DNA of 64,000 bases from Bidens hawaiensis. Lineage: Eukaryota > Streptophyta > Magnoliopsida > Asterales > Asteraceae. A model generated the notes under the pieces. That model saw only the letters and a list, made by a program, of their open reading frames with translations, was not told the origin of the DNA and searched no databases. Of the stretch, positions 11,985 through 22,956 are shown one piece after another. The stretch spans positions 124,001 through 188,000 of the forward strand of contig JAIQDT010002051.1 of assembly GCA_021521415.1 (NCBI GenBank). The letters are read 5' to 3'. The first letter of the stretch is position 1; each line of letters starts with the position of its first letter. Made by a program: the position numbers and the translations under genes.

Positions 11985-13360
11985 CTTGCAGTAGTTTACT
12001 TGAAGCTGTGTAAATATTTAAAAAAAAAAGATGTTTGTGTTATTGAGACATTCTAGAGCTTATAATGTTAATTCTTCTCAATCAAGATGCAAGAAAGACA
12101 ATGGGAAGAAGACTCTACAGATCGACGAGTACTTACTATTTAATCAGACACTACGAGTCGAGGTTAACTCGGGGTGACTTGGGGAAAGCCAAATACGCTT
12201 TGAGAAAAGATAGGAGACATCACAATCTCTGAGGTGTTGCCCATTTAAGTTTTGAGCTTAATTGAACCTAACCCGTATCACAGAAGCGATGAAAACCATT
12301 TTAAGTTACTTACCTGCTTACAACCTGTCTCTTTATGTCATAATACAGCTGAACATGGATCTGTGTGACAGTCACTTAATTAGTATGATTCCTGTTCGGA
12401 TCTTTTCTAAAACGTAGTAGTCCCTGTCGAGACTGAAATTTGATCCTGTGTACTTTATTTCTAAGTTTTATTCCACTTATGTCGTTTTATAACTTTATAT
12501 CTGGTTACTTGGTCTTGATCGTATCATTTAACTCTTTAAAGGATGTTTTAAAACTTAATTGCAAATTGTTCAAATTATAGGGGTTTGTTTTGTAAAGTTT
12601 AATATCAGCGAAGTTATCCATAACTTCGCCTGCAATAGGCGAAGTTATCCATAACTTCGCCTGTATAACCTTTACCCTATATAAAGGATTTTTAAGGTCA
12701 AACAGTTCATTATTTTCAAACAACCAGCGAACTTGTCTTCCTGTAACCCGGCGAACTTATCGTAACCCTAAGCGAACATATAGCATCGATCAATCTGTGT
12801 TTTCTTTCTCAGTTTCTAATCCGAGTTATAGGTGTGTAGTGTCGATAGTATCATCTAATCACTGTCCTTAACGTTAATCAAAGTGTATTTCGACCCGTTT
12901 CGTGACCTCGGACTTTCGAAACCTTAACATCCGTTTTTTTTTAAACCTGTTATTACGTGGTCGTAAACAACTTAATCGTCTAAATCGTCATCAAATCTTG
13001 TGTTTAACAGTCCGCGATCTCCAAATTCACCAACTACACGTCGAATTGAAAACCTTAACTGTTGCCGATTCAGATTCGGCGAAGCTACATTTTAGGCGAA
13101 GTTATCCGTAACTTCGCCTGACAATTAATTATGTAACAGTTTATGAGGCGATGTTGTGGTTAGGCGAAGTTATCATTAACTTCGCCTGGCGAAGTTACTT
13201 AACTGTTATCCGGCAAAGTTCAAGTTGAGGCGAAGTTGTTCCCAACTTCGCCCCACCTCTAACTTCGCCTATTCAGAATACATCATAACCTCGCTCATGG
13301 TAACAGGCGAACTTGTGATTTGCCTTGACGTTTCTCTAACTTAGACTGTTTGTTGCAGAA
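11985..13360 (+). other. Copia A spacer between pol and ORF3, with GGCGAAGTT arrays
   Basis: Non-coding. Homologous to about 52404-53875. From 12600 on it holds many GGCGAAGTT and AACTTCGCC words, several as perfect inverted pairs (12606-12630, 12637-12662, 13098-13120, 13160-13188). It ends in a splice-acceptor-like sequence, tgtttgttgcag, just before the ORF3 ATG. Confidence 0.8.
13349..13358 (+). promoter_or_regulatory. Candidate 3' splice site before ORF3 of copia A
   Basis: tttgttgcag, preceded by ctaac at 13337, ends two bases before the ATG at 13361. Copia C has tttgtggtgcag in the same place. Suggests a spliced subgenomic mRNA; inference only. Confidence 0.45.
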
Positions 13361-16258
13361 ATGGCAGCTGTAGCTGAAGCAGGCGGTGCAGGTGGTGATG
13401 AAGGTGGAGACAACAACCGACAGTTTTTCCTGGGGCATAACATGTACATCACATTGGACCCGGATGCGAGCGGTGTTGATGATTTCCGCGAGATCATCAC
13501 GTTTCTACTACGCTCGCGTATATTCCACGCGATTACCACAACACTGCCGATATCCTTGCCAAACATTGAGGATTTTTGGCAGACAGTGGAGTATGACTGT
13601 CGCGTAGAGCCCCTGGTTATGCGAGCAACGGTCAACAATCAGATAGTTCAGTTCTCATCTGAACAGATCCGGGCGGCTTTGCGGTTTGGAGAAGAAACGA
13701 GAGACGATCCGACAGATTTTGTGGCTCCATTCCGAGATGGAGCGTTTCTGAGAATGGGATACTCTGGTCCCTTGGGGGACACTCAGAGACGCAAGGGGTT
13801 CTAGCTCGACCAGTGGCGCTTTCTCATGCATGTGATGATAGTGTGCATGTCAGGGAGAAAGGCTGGTACTGATGGGATGGGCGCGACCATGCAGTCGGCG
13901 ATGACTGCTCTGACTTACAATAAGCGTTACAGCTTTAGTCAGATGGTCTTCTACGAGATAGATCGTCAGAGAAGAGCGGTGGCGCGTGAGAGATTTCTTA
14001 TGTATCCAAGATTCATTCAGATGATCTTGAATCACGTTGCTCCAACGCTACCTCAGCGCCGCCCAATCAGATATGTAGAAAGTGTCAGCAAAAGGATTTT
14101 CGCCCAGTGCAGATCTTCCAGTGCGAGGAGTAAACCTGAGCTCCGTCCTCGACATACTCCATTATTCGGGTACTTGATCAACCCGGAGTATGTTTCAGCT
14201 CGTGGGGACGAGTTTCGGGATCCTCAACCACAACAGGCTGGAGCACCTCAAGGTATACCTACTGCTCCTTTTGTGTCACCGGAGGAGAATGTAGACCTTG
14301 ATGCTGCGTTTTGCGGTCAAGGATTCTTTGATATGGAGAGGGTTGACCCTGGGGAAAATGTGCAAGTCTCAGTTGAAAGGGTTTCGAGTGTGAATGTGAC
14401 TAGGACAGCTATAACGGTAGCTGATTCTGATTCTGATGATGATGTGGCGGAAGCGAGACGAATTTTGGTAACTCAAGAACGAATTCATGGGAAAAGGAAG
14501 AGAACCGATGATGACAGCGAGTCAGATTATGAGGAAAAAGTACATCAGTTGGTTCGCAGATCAAGAAGGGAACGGGCAGGTGCAGGTTCGAGAGCTGGTG
14601 AGAGCTCAAGGGTGGTACGTTTCACTCCACCCGCACTGTCCGGTATGACTATAGTTCCATCATCGTTACCTGTTACAAGGCCAAGCGCCACGGATGTTCC
14701 CGTGGTGGTTACCTCATCTTCCTTTGGCCTCCCACCCACTACATTCCACATATCGGCTCCGGAGATTGTATCCTTGCCACCTTCAACTCTTACTCCATCG
14801 GAGGTCGTCGCAAGATTTATTGAGTCGACAGTTGTTGCTACTGCAGGGTTGTCGGTTACGCTACCACCTGCGGTTACGTTTACACCTACTTCTGATGTCC
14901 CGGTTACATTGGAAATCCCTCCTCAGTACACTCAAGATATATCACATCTGAGGTTTGATTTCGATGCAACCTTATCTGACTCGGAAAGAATAGCAGCGCT
15001 TGAAAGGGTCGTGGCAGAACAATCAAGGGTAAATCTTATCCAGACCTATGCTATTCAGCGCCTCGTTGCAGAGAATCAGATACAGTCGTCCCTGCTGATC
15101 GAACATGGAAAAATCATTGATGCTTTGAAGAAGTTCTTGGCATCTTAGGGGGAGACGAGCTGTAAAGGCGATGAGCTGAGGACTAAGAAGCGAAATGATC
15201 GAGACGATGATCCCAATGCATCGAAAGGTGCAGGTGGAGAGTTGCCAAGAACTGAACAAGCTCTTGGGACTTCCACATCTCAGGGGGAGTCAACAAGTGC
15301 AGCGGGCGGTACAGGTGATGAGGTGGTGGTCGTGGATGTTGAGGAGATGGATGATGATGTTATAGGTGATGACAATGTGTTACCGGTTGAAGAGATAGAG
15401 AAGATTGGTGCCGAGATTGTTATTTATAGTGAGATTGAAGAGGGAGAGATTGTAGAGGAAAACGTTGAGAACGAGATTCCGGAAGTTGATAAGTCAGATA
15501 TAGGTCAAGATATGGGAAGCGATGAGACGGAATGGGAAGAGCAGCCAAGATGGAAAGAAGGCTATGCTCAGTGGTTCGTAAAAACTAAGAAACCGGCGGT
15601 CCCTACTATGTTCAAGAAGAGTTACAACATTAGAGGTTATGCTGAATCGAGAAAGGGGATTATATGCTGGTTATATGATGAGCAGTTGAGGCTCTTTGTG
15701 ATTAAAAGGTATGATGGGGTTCAGTACTTCAAGAGGCTGTTGAGATCGTTGAATACATTGCCTGAGTATGAAGTGAAGGACTTAACCAGATTGGGGTTGA
15801 TAAACAGGAGAGATGATAACATGGCTAGGGTCATTGGAAAGATAGTCTGGAAGGAAAGCATAAAGGAGAAAAAGTTCGATCTGTTGAAACCACAGAAAGG
15901 AAAAATTATTGAAGATAAAGATAGAGGGATGAGAGCAGATGGCAAGCCTTGGATGATCATGAAGTATAAGCCGATCCGGTGTTTAAAAGTAGTGCCGATG
16001 AAACAAATGCCCAAGGATGTGCTCAAAGATCTGAAATGGTGGTACGTTGATTGTGAAACAGCTGAGGCAGTAATGGAGGATGAAGATGAACAAGAGCTGA
16101 TGAGAGTATATGATCCTATGCATTTAGTGAATCTGTCTCAAGCTGATTTGCAGGTGCTGAACGAGAAAAAGATATTTTATATTCCTGCTTGGAAAGAAGA
16201 AGCGAAGAAATATCAAAGAGTTGTTTCGGTTTGTGTACGAGAAGGCGTTCATGCTTGA
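13361..16258 (+). pseudogene. Copia A ORF3: extra 3' ORF of unknown function, two in-frame stops
   Basis: One frame runs from the ATG to TGA at 16258, about 965 codons, broken only by TAG at 13802 and TAG at 15146. Copia C has TTG (Leu) and CAG (Gln) at those places, so single changes explain both. Residues about 70-230 hold a globular part (IEDFWQTVEYDC, then LDQWRFLMHVM, then FLMYPRFIQMILNHV). This resembles an ORF that follows copia pol in Asteraceae genomes and is often misnamed in databases (from memory). A Ser/Thr/Pro- and acid-rich stretch follows, then a probable coiled coil at about 540-595 (IAALERVVAEQSRVN), an acidic region, and a conserved C-terminal part (WKEGYAQWF, KGIICWLYDEQLRLFV, DGKPWMIMKYKPIRCL). 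I see no signal peptide or membrane segment, so a classical envelope role is unlikely. Role unknown. Confidence 0.85.
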
Positions 16259-16339
16259 AGATGAAAGATACAAGATTGTTGAAGATTACAAGACACGTGC
16301 TTAAAGATAGAGATATGAAGCTACTGCCAAGGGGGAGTC
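16259..16339 (+). other. Copia A polypurine tract region
   Basis: Short 3' untranslated part; the tract aagggggagtc at 16329-16339 abuts the LTR start and is identical in copia C (56864-56874). Confidence 0.85.
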
Positions 16340-16761
16340 TGTTGGTACATGATGTCAGTAGTTCAGTGTCTAGTGTCTATAATCGAGTTAGTTGGATTTG
16401 TATTTTGTTTTAAGCGAAGTTAGCTCTCAAGTTCGCTGATATAGGCGAACTTGTGAACCAAGCGAAGTTAGTGACAACTTCGCTTAAACATGTTAGGCGA
16501 AGTTGTCGTGCTTTATAAGTGTTTAGGTTATGGCTTAGAATAGATTGATAGAATCGAGAGTTTACGAGTTGTTTAGAGTTTGTGTAATCGGTGATCAGAG
16601 AATCACGTATTTCCAGTTGCAATACAACGTGTCTTTGTTTATTGTAACGTGTGTTTGATCGTGTTAATGTGTATCGTCTTCTACGCTCGTATAGTCTTAC
16701 GTAGGGATTCCGCACCTACGTAGAACGAGATATTCCGTGTAGATCCGGCTGGGAACCTACA
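16340..16761 (+). repeat. 3' LTR of copia A (422 bp)
   Basis: Starts tgttggtacatga and ends gggaacctaca; clearly the same family as the 403 bp LTRs of copia C. Contains GGCGAAGTT words at 16413-16505, a TATA-like ctttataag near 16511 and the hairpin at 16698-16722. Confidence 0.92.
16698..16722 (+). other. LTR hairpin with GATTCCGCA loop (copia A)
   Basis: TACGTAGG pairs with CCTACGTA around GATTCCGCA. Same loop, different stem, compared with the small element at 6924-6950. Confidence 0.85.
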
Positions 16762-17435
16762 TAACATACTCCAACACTATAGATTTTGTTTAGTTTTTAT
16801 ATATCACTTGTAAGGCTAAGTGGCAAACAAACAAACCAAACCCCTTCTTAACATCGAACCGGTTAATATTTGGATAATAGCGAGTCACTGTTGACTAGTA
16901 CTACTGGGTTTGACAAACCCCACCCAACTCTAAACTCGACTGTAGGTCGAGTGGGTGTAATTTTGGCTAACACATTACCATGGTCGTGGTTGACATGGTG
17001 GCAAGGCAATTGATAAACAGTCAGCTTCGGTGTTGAACACTTAGTAATACTTGTTGATAGGTTAGCTACCTATTGATATTGATATATAAATTGACTTAAC
17101 ACTATCTGGTAACGCAAACGCAAACGCAAACGCAAAACGTAAACGCAAACGCAAATAAAAACGCTTTATTTATATAAACTTGTGAACTCACCAACCCTGT
17201 GTTGACACTTTTAGTATGTTATTCTCAGGTAGCCGAGGCGGGCGCGCGGTTTAGGACATGCATTCGCTAAACATCATTGTTTTAAAAACTGCTTTTAATT
17301 TCTGTCTTGACAACTTGTGTTTTTAAGTCGTCCTGTGTGGCGCACTGTTTTGGTTTACGATTTATGTTTCCGCATTTTTACTTAAGACTTGATGTCTTGG
17401 TTGTTTGAAAACTTTATTTTTGGTGTTTGATTATA
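16762..17435 (+). repeat. Outer gypsy-type LTR fragment (left part)
   Basis: Similar to about 19430-20046 within the neighbouring solo LTR, including the block actgggtttgacaaacccca, the acgcaa repeats and gtagccgaggcgggcgcgcgg. It is cut at the left by copia A and at 17435 by the solo LTR; the remaining end is at 20121-20199. Confidence 0.8.
17110..17158 (+). repeat. acgcaa short tandem repeat
   Basis: Repeated acgcaa or acgcaaa units; a shorter version of the same array is at about 19752-19782 in the solo LTR. Confidence 0.8.
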
Positions 17436-20120
17436 TGTGACACTCGTCAATTTCAGGATAACTCCGTTAATTCAAACTCCGTCAATTCAAACATAAGATC
17501 ACTTGATCTATAACGCACATCTCATTACAATTAAACTAGGGTTTTAAATGACGCTTAACAATCACTACATGTGTAGTCTTTCGGGATTGCACCAAAACGC
17601 AAACGAGTTGACGCAAACCATTGTTGAATAAACGAAAAACATCCAAACAATAATTATTTGATAATTATGTGTTAGACTTATGTGCTATTTGATAATATTA
17701 TATAGAACACTAACTCAAGATGCAAACAAGTTACTTTAAGCTAGAAAAGTAATAATTAGAGGTTGAGGGGCCTTGGTGTAACATATTAGTATTAATAATA
17801 ACAAAACCCTAACTCTTTCCCTCTCCCTCCTCAATCCGATCGGCCCCCCTCCCCACACCCCTTGCGACGGCAGCCTCCACCACCACCACCACCATATCAC
17901 TCCCGTTTTGGCTTGGTTCTTCATAATCGGAGCATCCCACACTCGTTTCTAAGCATCTCTCACCTTCCTCTTGGTTGTTTTCCGCGTTTTTAAGGTATAA
18001 ACATGAAACCCTAATTTTGTAAATCATGTATTAAGTGTTCTTATGCTTTGTATGGATTAGATGATGATTGATTATGCTTTGGTTATTGATTTAGATGATC
18101 ATATGTGATTTTGAACGGTGAAAGATTGCTAGGACATTGATTGTTTATAAACCCTAGAGGGTTTACTACTGATTCTTGTGGATAATTATGTTTATTGCAT
18201 GTTGGAGATATGTCGTATGCTTAGGATACATGTTAGACGATTGTGTGTGCTTGCTGAGTTTTGACAGCAGAGATAGTTAAACTTGAACGACATGTAACTT
18301 GTTAAATATAAAACCAAAATGGATTAATTATGAGTCTAGAAGGTAGTTCTCTAAGTCTAGTTTCCAGAAAACCCAACCACGCCTAATTTGGAGGCGTTTT
18401 GGTTACTCAAACGATTTAAATGTGATTAAAGGTCAAAACTGGTACTAGACAGATTGTAAGTTATGTTTAGACAACTGTAACTAAATATTAATGTGGACAT
18501 TGGTCGAGGTTTTTAACACTACAGGGTACTATGTTGAGATTAGTTTCTATAAAGTCCAATTTTGTAATTTTTGGACGAGTAAAAGTTAACTTTTATTATT
18601 TTACAAAACTGAAATGCAAATATGAATTGTGAGACCTGCTGTTAGGCTGTTTTGTAATTATCCTATCTCATGAAATACAAGACCAAATGGGTTGGTTCCT
18701 CTTCTGGAAGTTAACATGTTGAGTTAAGAACCTAACCCAATTGGTTTTGCATTAATTGGATTTTTAATTTAACGGGAATAACAAATATCATTCTGTTGCG
18801 CATGATTTTGACTGCTGTGTGTTTACTGTAATGTTTTGATCATTGTGAGAAATCTATGTGGAATAAAAATACAATAAAGATAGTTCTGGAAACCTAACTC
18901 ATGTGTGCTTTTGTGACGATATTTTGTGAATTAATTGATATGTTATGATCTGTTGAATAGAGTAATCTTTCAAGTAGAATTCTGTCTTGATGAAACTAGC
19001 TGCTGAATTATATGAAAATACATGAAACGTGCTTGTTGCTTGATAATTGCTATGTTTTGACTAAATTGACCTTGTGGGGTATAATTGCTAGTAATGTACA
19101 CTATTAATACTTGACACGTAAGTAGTTGTTCACACATGTAACGTATCACCAATGTGTTTGTTGAGACACACACAATTCACAAACGAAACACGAAACGTAT
19201 CTTATGCATAGGTGTTATGTGCCGAGTCTAGAGACTCGATAATAGTTCCAACACTTAGAAAATCTCATTTGTTGTTTTAGAACGCTAGTGAGGATTTTCT
19301 GTGACGCGCCTCACTTGGGTGACTTGTTTTATTGAATTCTTCGCAAACAGTGAGTTTCACGTTCCCCTTTTAACTCTTTTAAACACTTTTTCACTTGGGG
19401 GAGAATACATACTCCGAAACGCTTTTAGATTTTGTTATTTGATTATATATCACTTGTAAAGGCTAAGTGGCAAACGAAACAACTAAAGTCCTTCATAACA
19501 TCGAACCGTTTAGTAATGGATAATAGCGAATCACTGTTGAGTAGTACTACTGGGTTTGACAAACCCCACCCAACGCTAAACTCGACTGGAGGTGGAGTGG
19601 GTGTAATCTTGGCTAACACATTACCATGGTCGGGATAGACCTGGTGGCAAGGCAAATGATAAACAGTCAGCTTCGGTGTCGAACACTTAGTAATACTTGC
19701 TTTATAGGCTAGCTACCTATAGATATATAATTGATTTAACATTATCTGGTAACGCAAACGCAAAACGCAAAACGCAAACGCTTTATTTATATAAACTTGT
19801 GAACTCACCAACCCCGTGTTAACACTTTAGTATGTTATTCTCAGGTAGCCGAGGCGGGCGCGCGGTATAGGATCATGCATTACTTTGAACGCTATTGTTT
19901 ATGCAAACTTGTTTTTAAACTGTTATTAATTGGGTTTTTAAGTCGTCCTGCGTGACGCAACACTTGGTTTATGGTTTTATGCTTCCGCACTTATTTACAC
20001 TTAAATGTTTTCGTGTTTTGAAAACTTTATTTATGGTTTGATTATAACTAATGATTCCGATCCTGTTAGTTCACACCCTCTGATGGTAAAACTCCGTTAG
20101 TGAATTTTGAGGGTGTGACA
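17436..20120 (+). mobile_element. Solo LTR (2685 bp) of a gypsy-type element, inserted in its own family
   Basis: Starts tgtgacactcg and ends gagggtgtgaca, with inverted ends and a 5-bp TSD ttata on both sides (17431-17435 and 20121-20125). No primer site or coding region adjoins it, so it is a solo LTR left by LTR-LTR recombination. Its 3' third matches the outer LTR. The ends resemble those of long Asteraceae gypsy LTRs. A CCA microsatellite lies near 17876-17893. Confidence 0.82.
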
Positions 20121-20199
20121 TTATAACTAATGATTCCGATCCTGTTAGTTCACACTCTCTGACGGTAAAACTCCGTTAGTGGATTTTGAGGGTGTGACA
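20121..20199 (+). repeat. Outer gypsy-type LTR, terminal 79 bp
   Basis: Nearly identical to the last 79 bp of the solo LTR (20042-20120). It is the end of the outer LTR, displaced by the nested insertion, rather than a tandem duplication. Confidence 0.8.
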
Positions 20200-20870
20200 A
20201 ATATGTATTTTTCATTGTGTTTTATGTTTCAAGTCATTGTGTAATATGTATTCACCATTGTATGTTACGTGTCAGGTTATTGTGTAATATGTATTCATCA
20301 TTGTGTTTTATGTATTTTATAATTTGTTGTTATTTAATCACTATATTTACACATTATGATTGCACAATGGTGTTATTAGTGTAAAAAATCAATGATGAGT
20401 AGACATAATAACGAAAAAAACAAAATGACAAACAGAAAGACACAATAACATAATTTTTGGTTTAATTTTGTTATAACAAAGTCATACTCCTATTAAAGAT
20501 AAATAAACGTTTGTTAATATGGTGAAACCTTTTTTGTGTTTTAAATATTATATGAATAATTTATAAACGTTTTAAAATAATTGGGGAATTGACATGTGTC
20601 TGGCATGTGACAAAAGAAAATATGTGTTATTACCTTTATGTCGTTCTCACTTTAATTCACAATTGACAAATGTCAATTAATTATTACTTCTCACACTTCT
20701 TATTTTTGTGTGTCTTGGTAAAATAACTCAACACTAGATATTTATATGGACATGATCAATAGAGAATTAGCGAATTAATAAAGTAATATTTTAGCATTTA
20801 AAAAAAATATTTTCAATTTTGTTTTCTTTCATCCTCTAATATGTTGTTGTTTTTCAACAGAAAAAAAAAC

Positions 20871-20892
20871 TCGATGTAGTGCACTACATCGA
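20871..20892. repeat. 22-bp perfect palindrome
   Basis: tcgatgtagtg followed by its exact reverse complement, within a T- and A-rich stretch. Confidence 0.8.
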
Positions 20893-21399
20893 CTTTCTTT
20901 AATTTTTTTTCTTCTTACATATGTACAATAGTGTTGTATTATATATAGATATATATATGCAATGGTGTGTATTTCATATGTGCATTAGTGTTTTATTTAA
21001 ATATAGTTAATAGTTTGTATTAAATATGTTCAATAGTGTTGTATCTTACGCACTACAACACAATTGCAAATATTTAATATACACTATTGCATATGGGCAC
21101 TACATCGACTTATTCTGTAATTTCTTTTATTTTTTATATATTTGTTTTATTTTATAGTTTAATGACGAATAACAATATATAGTAAATTTGAAATAAAAAA
21201 GTTATAAAATATTTTTATTTAAAAATTCGAAAATATTTACTTATTAGTTTTTTAGTTATCTTTAAAGAATTCTCTTTTGTTCTCACCCGACACCTATATA
21301 TCTATCTATCCTCATATAAAATTGTCTACTAGGGCTCTCTAGTACCTCCTCCTATCTTTTAAGCCACCATATTGATTTAACCCGCTTTGGAATCGTTTA

Positions 21400-21561
21400 C
21401 CCATTTATGTTATAATTGGTTATGACATCTCATTTATTTATGAAATAACTTATTAATCATCAAACAATATTTCGGATTATTGGTCTCTCCAAATCCAAAT
21501 AGCCCTTAAACGATTTATAACATCTCACTTATTTATAAAACCCTTTAATCATCAAAAATAA
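21400..21561. repeat. 95-99 bp tandem repeat, left part
   Basis: The word acatctca recurs at 21425 and 21520 and, after removal of copia B, at 36991 and 37090, giving a period of 95-99 bp. Four units are recognisable. Copia B inserted in the middle. Confidence 0.7.
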
Positions 21562-22771
21562 TGTCGGTCCCCTCGATTTCAGCTGGATCTTAATTAATCA
21601 TGTCATAACTCACACAGATTGATGTGTCGACAAGAGAGTTAATGACGGGTTGCTATATTTAGAAAGATATCCGTCTGTTAAAGGCGGAATCAATAACAAA
21701 TATACGGTTGTAATGAATAATCAAAGATAGAAAGCACACTTAAGATTCACTCAAAAGATTTCCATTCATATAATATTAATCATACAAAGTGGATAATCGG
21801 TTTAGGGTTTTCTAGGAATCCTAAGACAGCCGTCACACAATATTCTTTCAATTAATGTGTCTGTCTTATCCGTATTGTGCTCTCTTGTCCCCTTTGGCGG
21901 CGTGCCCTAAACATTCTATTTATAGGCCTGCCAACCTAGGACAGCTGTCATTCCTTCTAGAAACCCTAAATACAGTCATACATATTCAAAATAAACTAAG
22001 TGTAAAACAATTCTTCCGGGTAGGCTTTGCACCAATCTTGTCTTTCCGAGTATACTCGGCCATCCTTCATAACTTGGTAACATAGAAGTGTGCTCGGGAT
22101 CAGTTTCCGGGTAGACTTTACTTAAAGAGTATTCCACTAAGTAAAATACTCACCGAGTAGACTTCAGTCTTCTTGAATTTGCCAGACTTTGCCCGACAAC
22201 TCCTTACGAGCAACCTTGTTCTTCAATGATCCATTTCAGCTCTTTGCTATTAAAATAACTTATTAGCAAAGTGTACTCGGGAGTACTGTTCCTTGCTTGA
22301 GCTGAACCTTGCCCAATATAACTTAGAGATATTCCTTTAGATTATCAAGAATACTTGGATCAAACTTATTAATGAATACCTTGCCCGGTCTTCCAATCAC
22401 TTGGTTTCTTGGACTAGGTTAACCGAACCTTACTTGGAAGAGTAATATACTTGGCTCTGAAGAACAGACTTGCTTGATAAAGTGAACCTTGCCCGGATTT
22501 ACATAAACTAGTGTACCTTACTCGGCAATGCACTAATTTGCAAACCCTGCTCGGATATCCACTTAAGAAGACTACTTGAAGTAAACCTTTCCCGGTAGGC
22601 AAAATATCGTACTCGGCTAAGTAAAAGCTTGCTCGGATGTCTAAGGTGTGCTCGGATCCATTACTTGGCGAATTCAGAGGAGGTTGAGAAGATTCCAATC
22701 TTCCATGTACTTCATTTAGGTCAAATCTTTGACTCAACAATCTCCCCTTAGGTCAATTTCTTGACCCAACA
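21562..22771 (-). repeat. 3' LTR of copia B (1210 bp)
   Basis: On the plus strand it runs from tgtcggtcccctcg to cttgacccaaca. About 16 short CCGG- or TCGG-centred words lie at 22010-22675. A hairpin with a GATTCCGC core (minus strand) lies at 21674-21700. Confidence 0.93.
21674..21700 (-). other. LTR hairpin with GATTCCGC loop (copia B, 3' LTR)
   Basis: On the minus strand TTTGTTA and TAACAGA form the stem (one mismatch here) around a loop containing GATTCCGC. In the 5' LTR (35821-35849) the stem GTTTGTTA/TAACAAAC is perfect and the loop core reads GTTCCGC. Confidence 0.65.
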
Positions 22772-22784
22772 ATCTCCCCCCTAG
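22772..22784 (-). other. Polypurine tract of copia B
   Basis: The minus strand reads ctaggggggagat directly before the LTR start tgttgggtc. Confidence 0.85.
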
Positions 22785-22956
22785 ATTGGAACACCTCAGC
22801 TGACCCAAAACATTTCTATGGTTACTTACACTTAGCAAAAATACACATCAAATCAAAAATCAAAAATCAAAATTACATATTCAAATAACATAAGCAAATT
22901 ACATAATCAGAAAGTTGTCCGAAGACATTACAAAACAAAGCCTATTCAAAGAATCT

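Larger units (their letters stand above)
11985..16761 (+). mobile_element. Copia A: 3' part of a SIRE-like copia element
   Basis: This is the remainder of a copia element interrupted by the Tekay-like element. It aligns in order with 52404-57277 of copia C: non-coding spacer, ORF3, polypurine tract and 3' LTR. Its gag and pol lie beyond the left edge. The downstream flank begins taaca, the candidate TSD, whose partner is outside the window. Confidence 0.88.
20200..21561. other. AT-rich intergenic DNA, no gene seen
   Basis: No ORF of note. The first 270 bp repeat words such as cattgtgt and tatgtattca. A perfect 22-bp palindrome is at 20871-20892, and part of it recurs at 21099-21111. The last 165 bp are units of a 95-99 bp tandem repeat. 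Confidence 0.6.

Noticed and set aside
13361..16258. Calling ORF3 a retroviral envelope protein
   Set aside because: No signal peptide, membrane helix or cleavage site is visible.
17736..18027. ORFs with a Trp or Val run on the minus strand
   Set aside because: Produced by a CCA microsatellite inside the solo LTR.
20042..20199. 79-bp tandem duplication
   Set aside because: Explained by nested insertion of a solo LTR with TSD ttata in an LTR of the same family.
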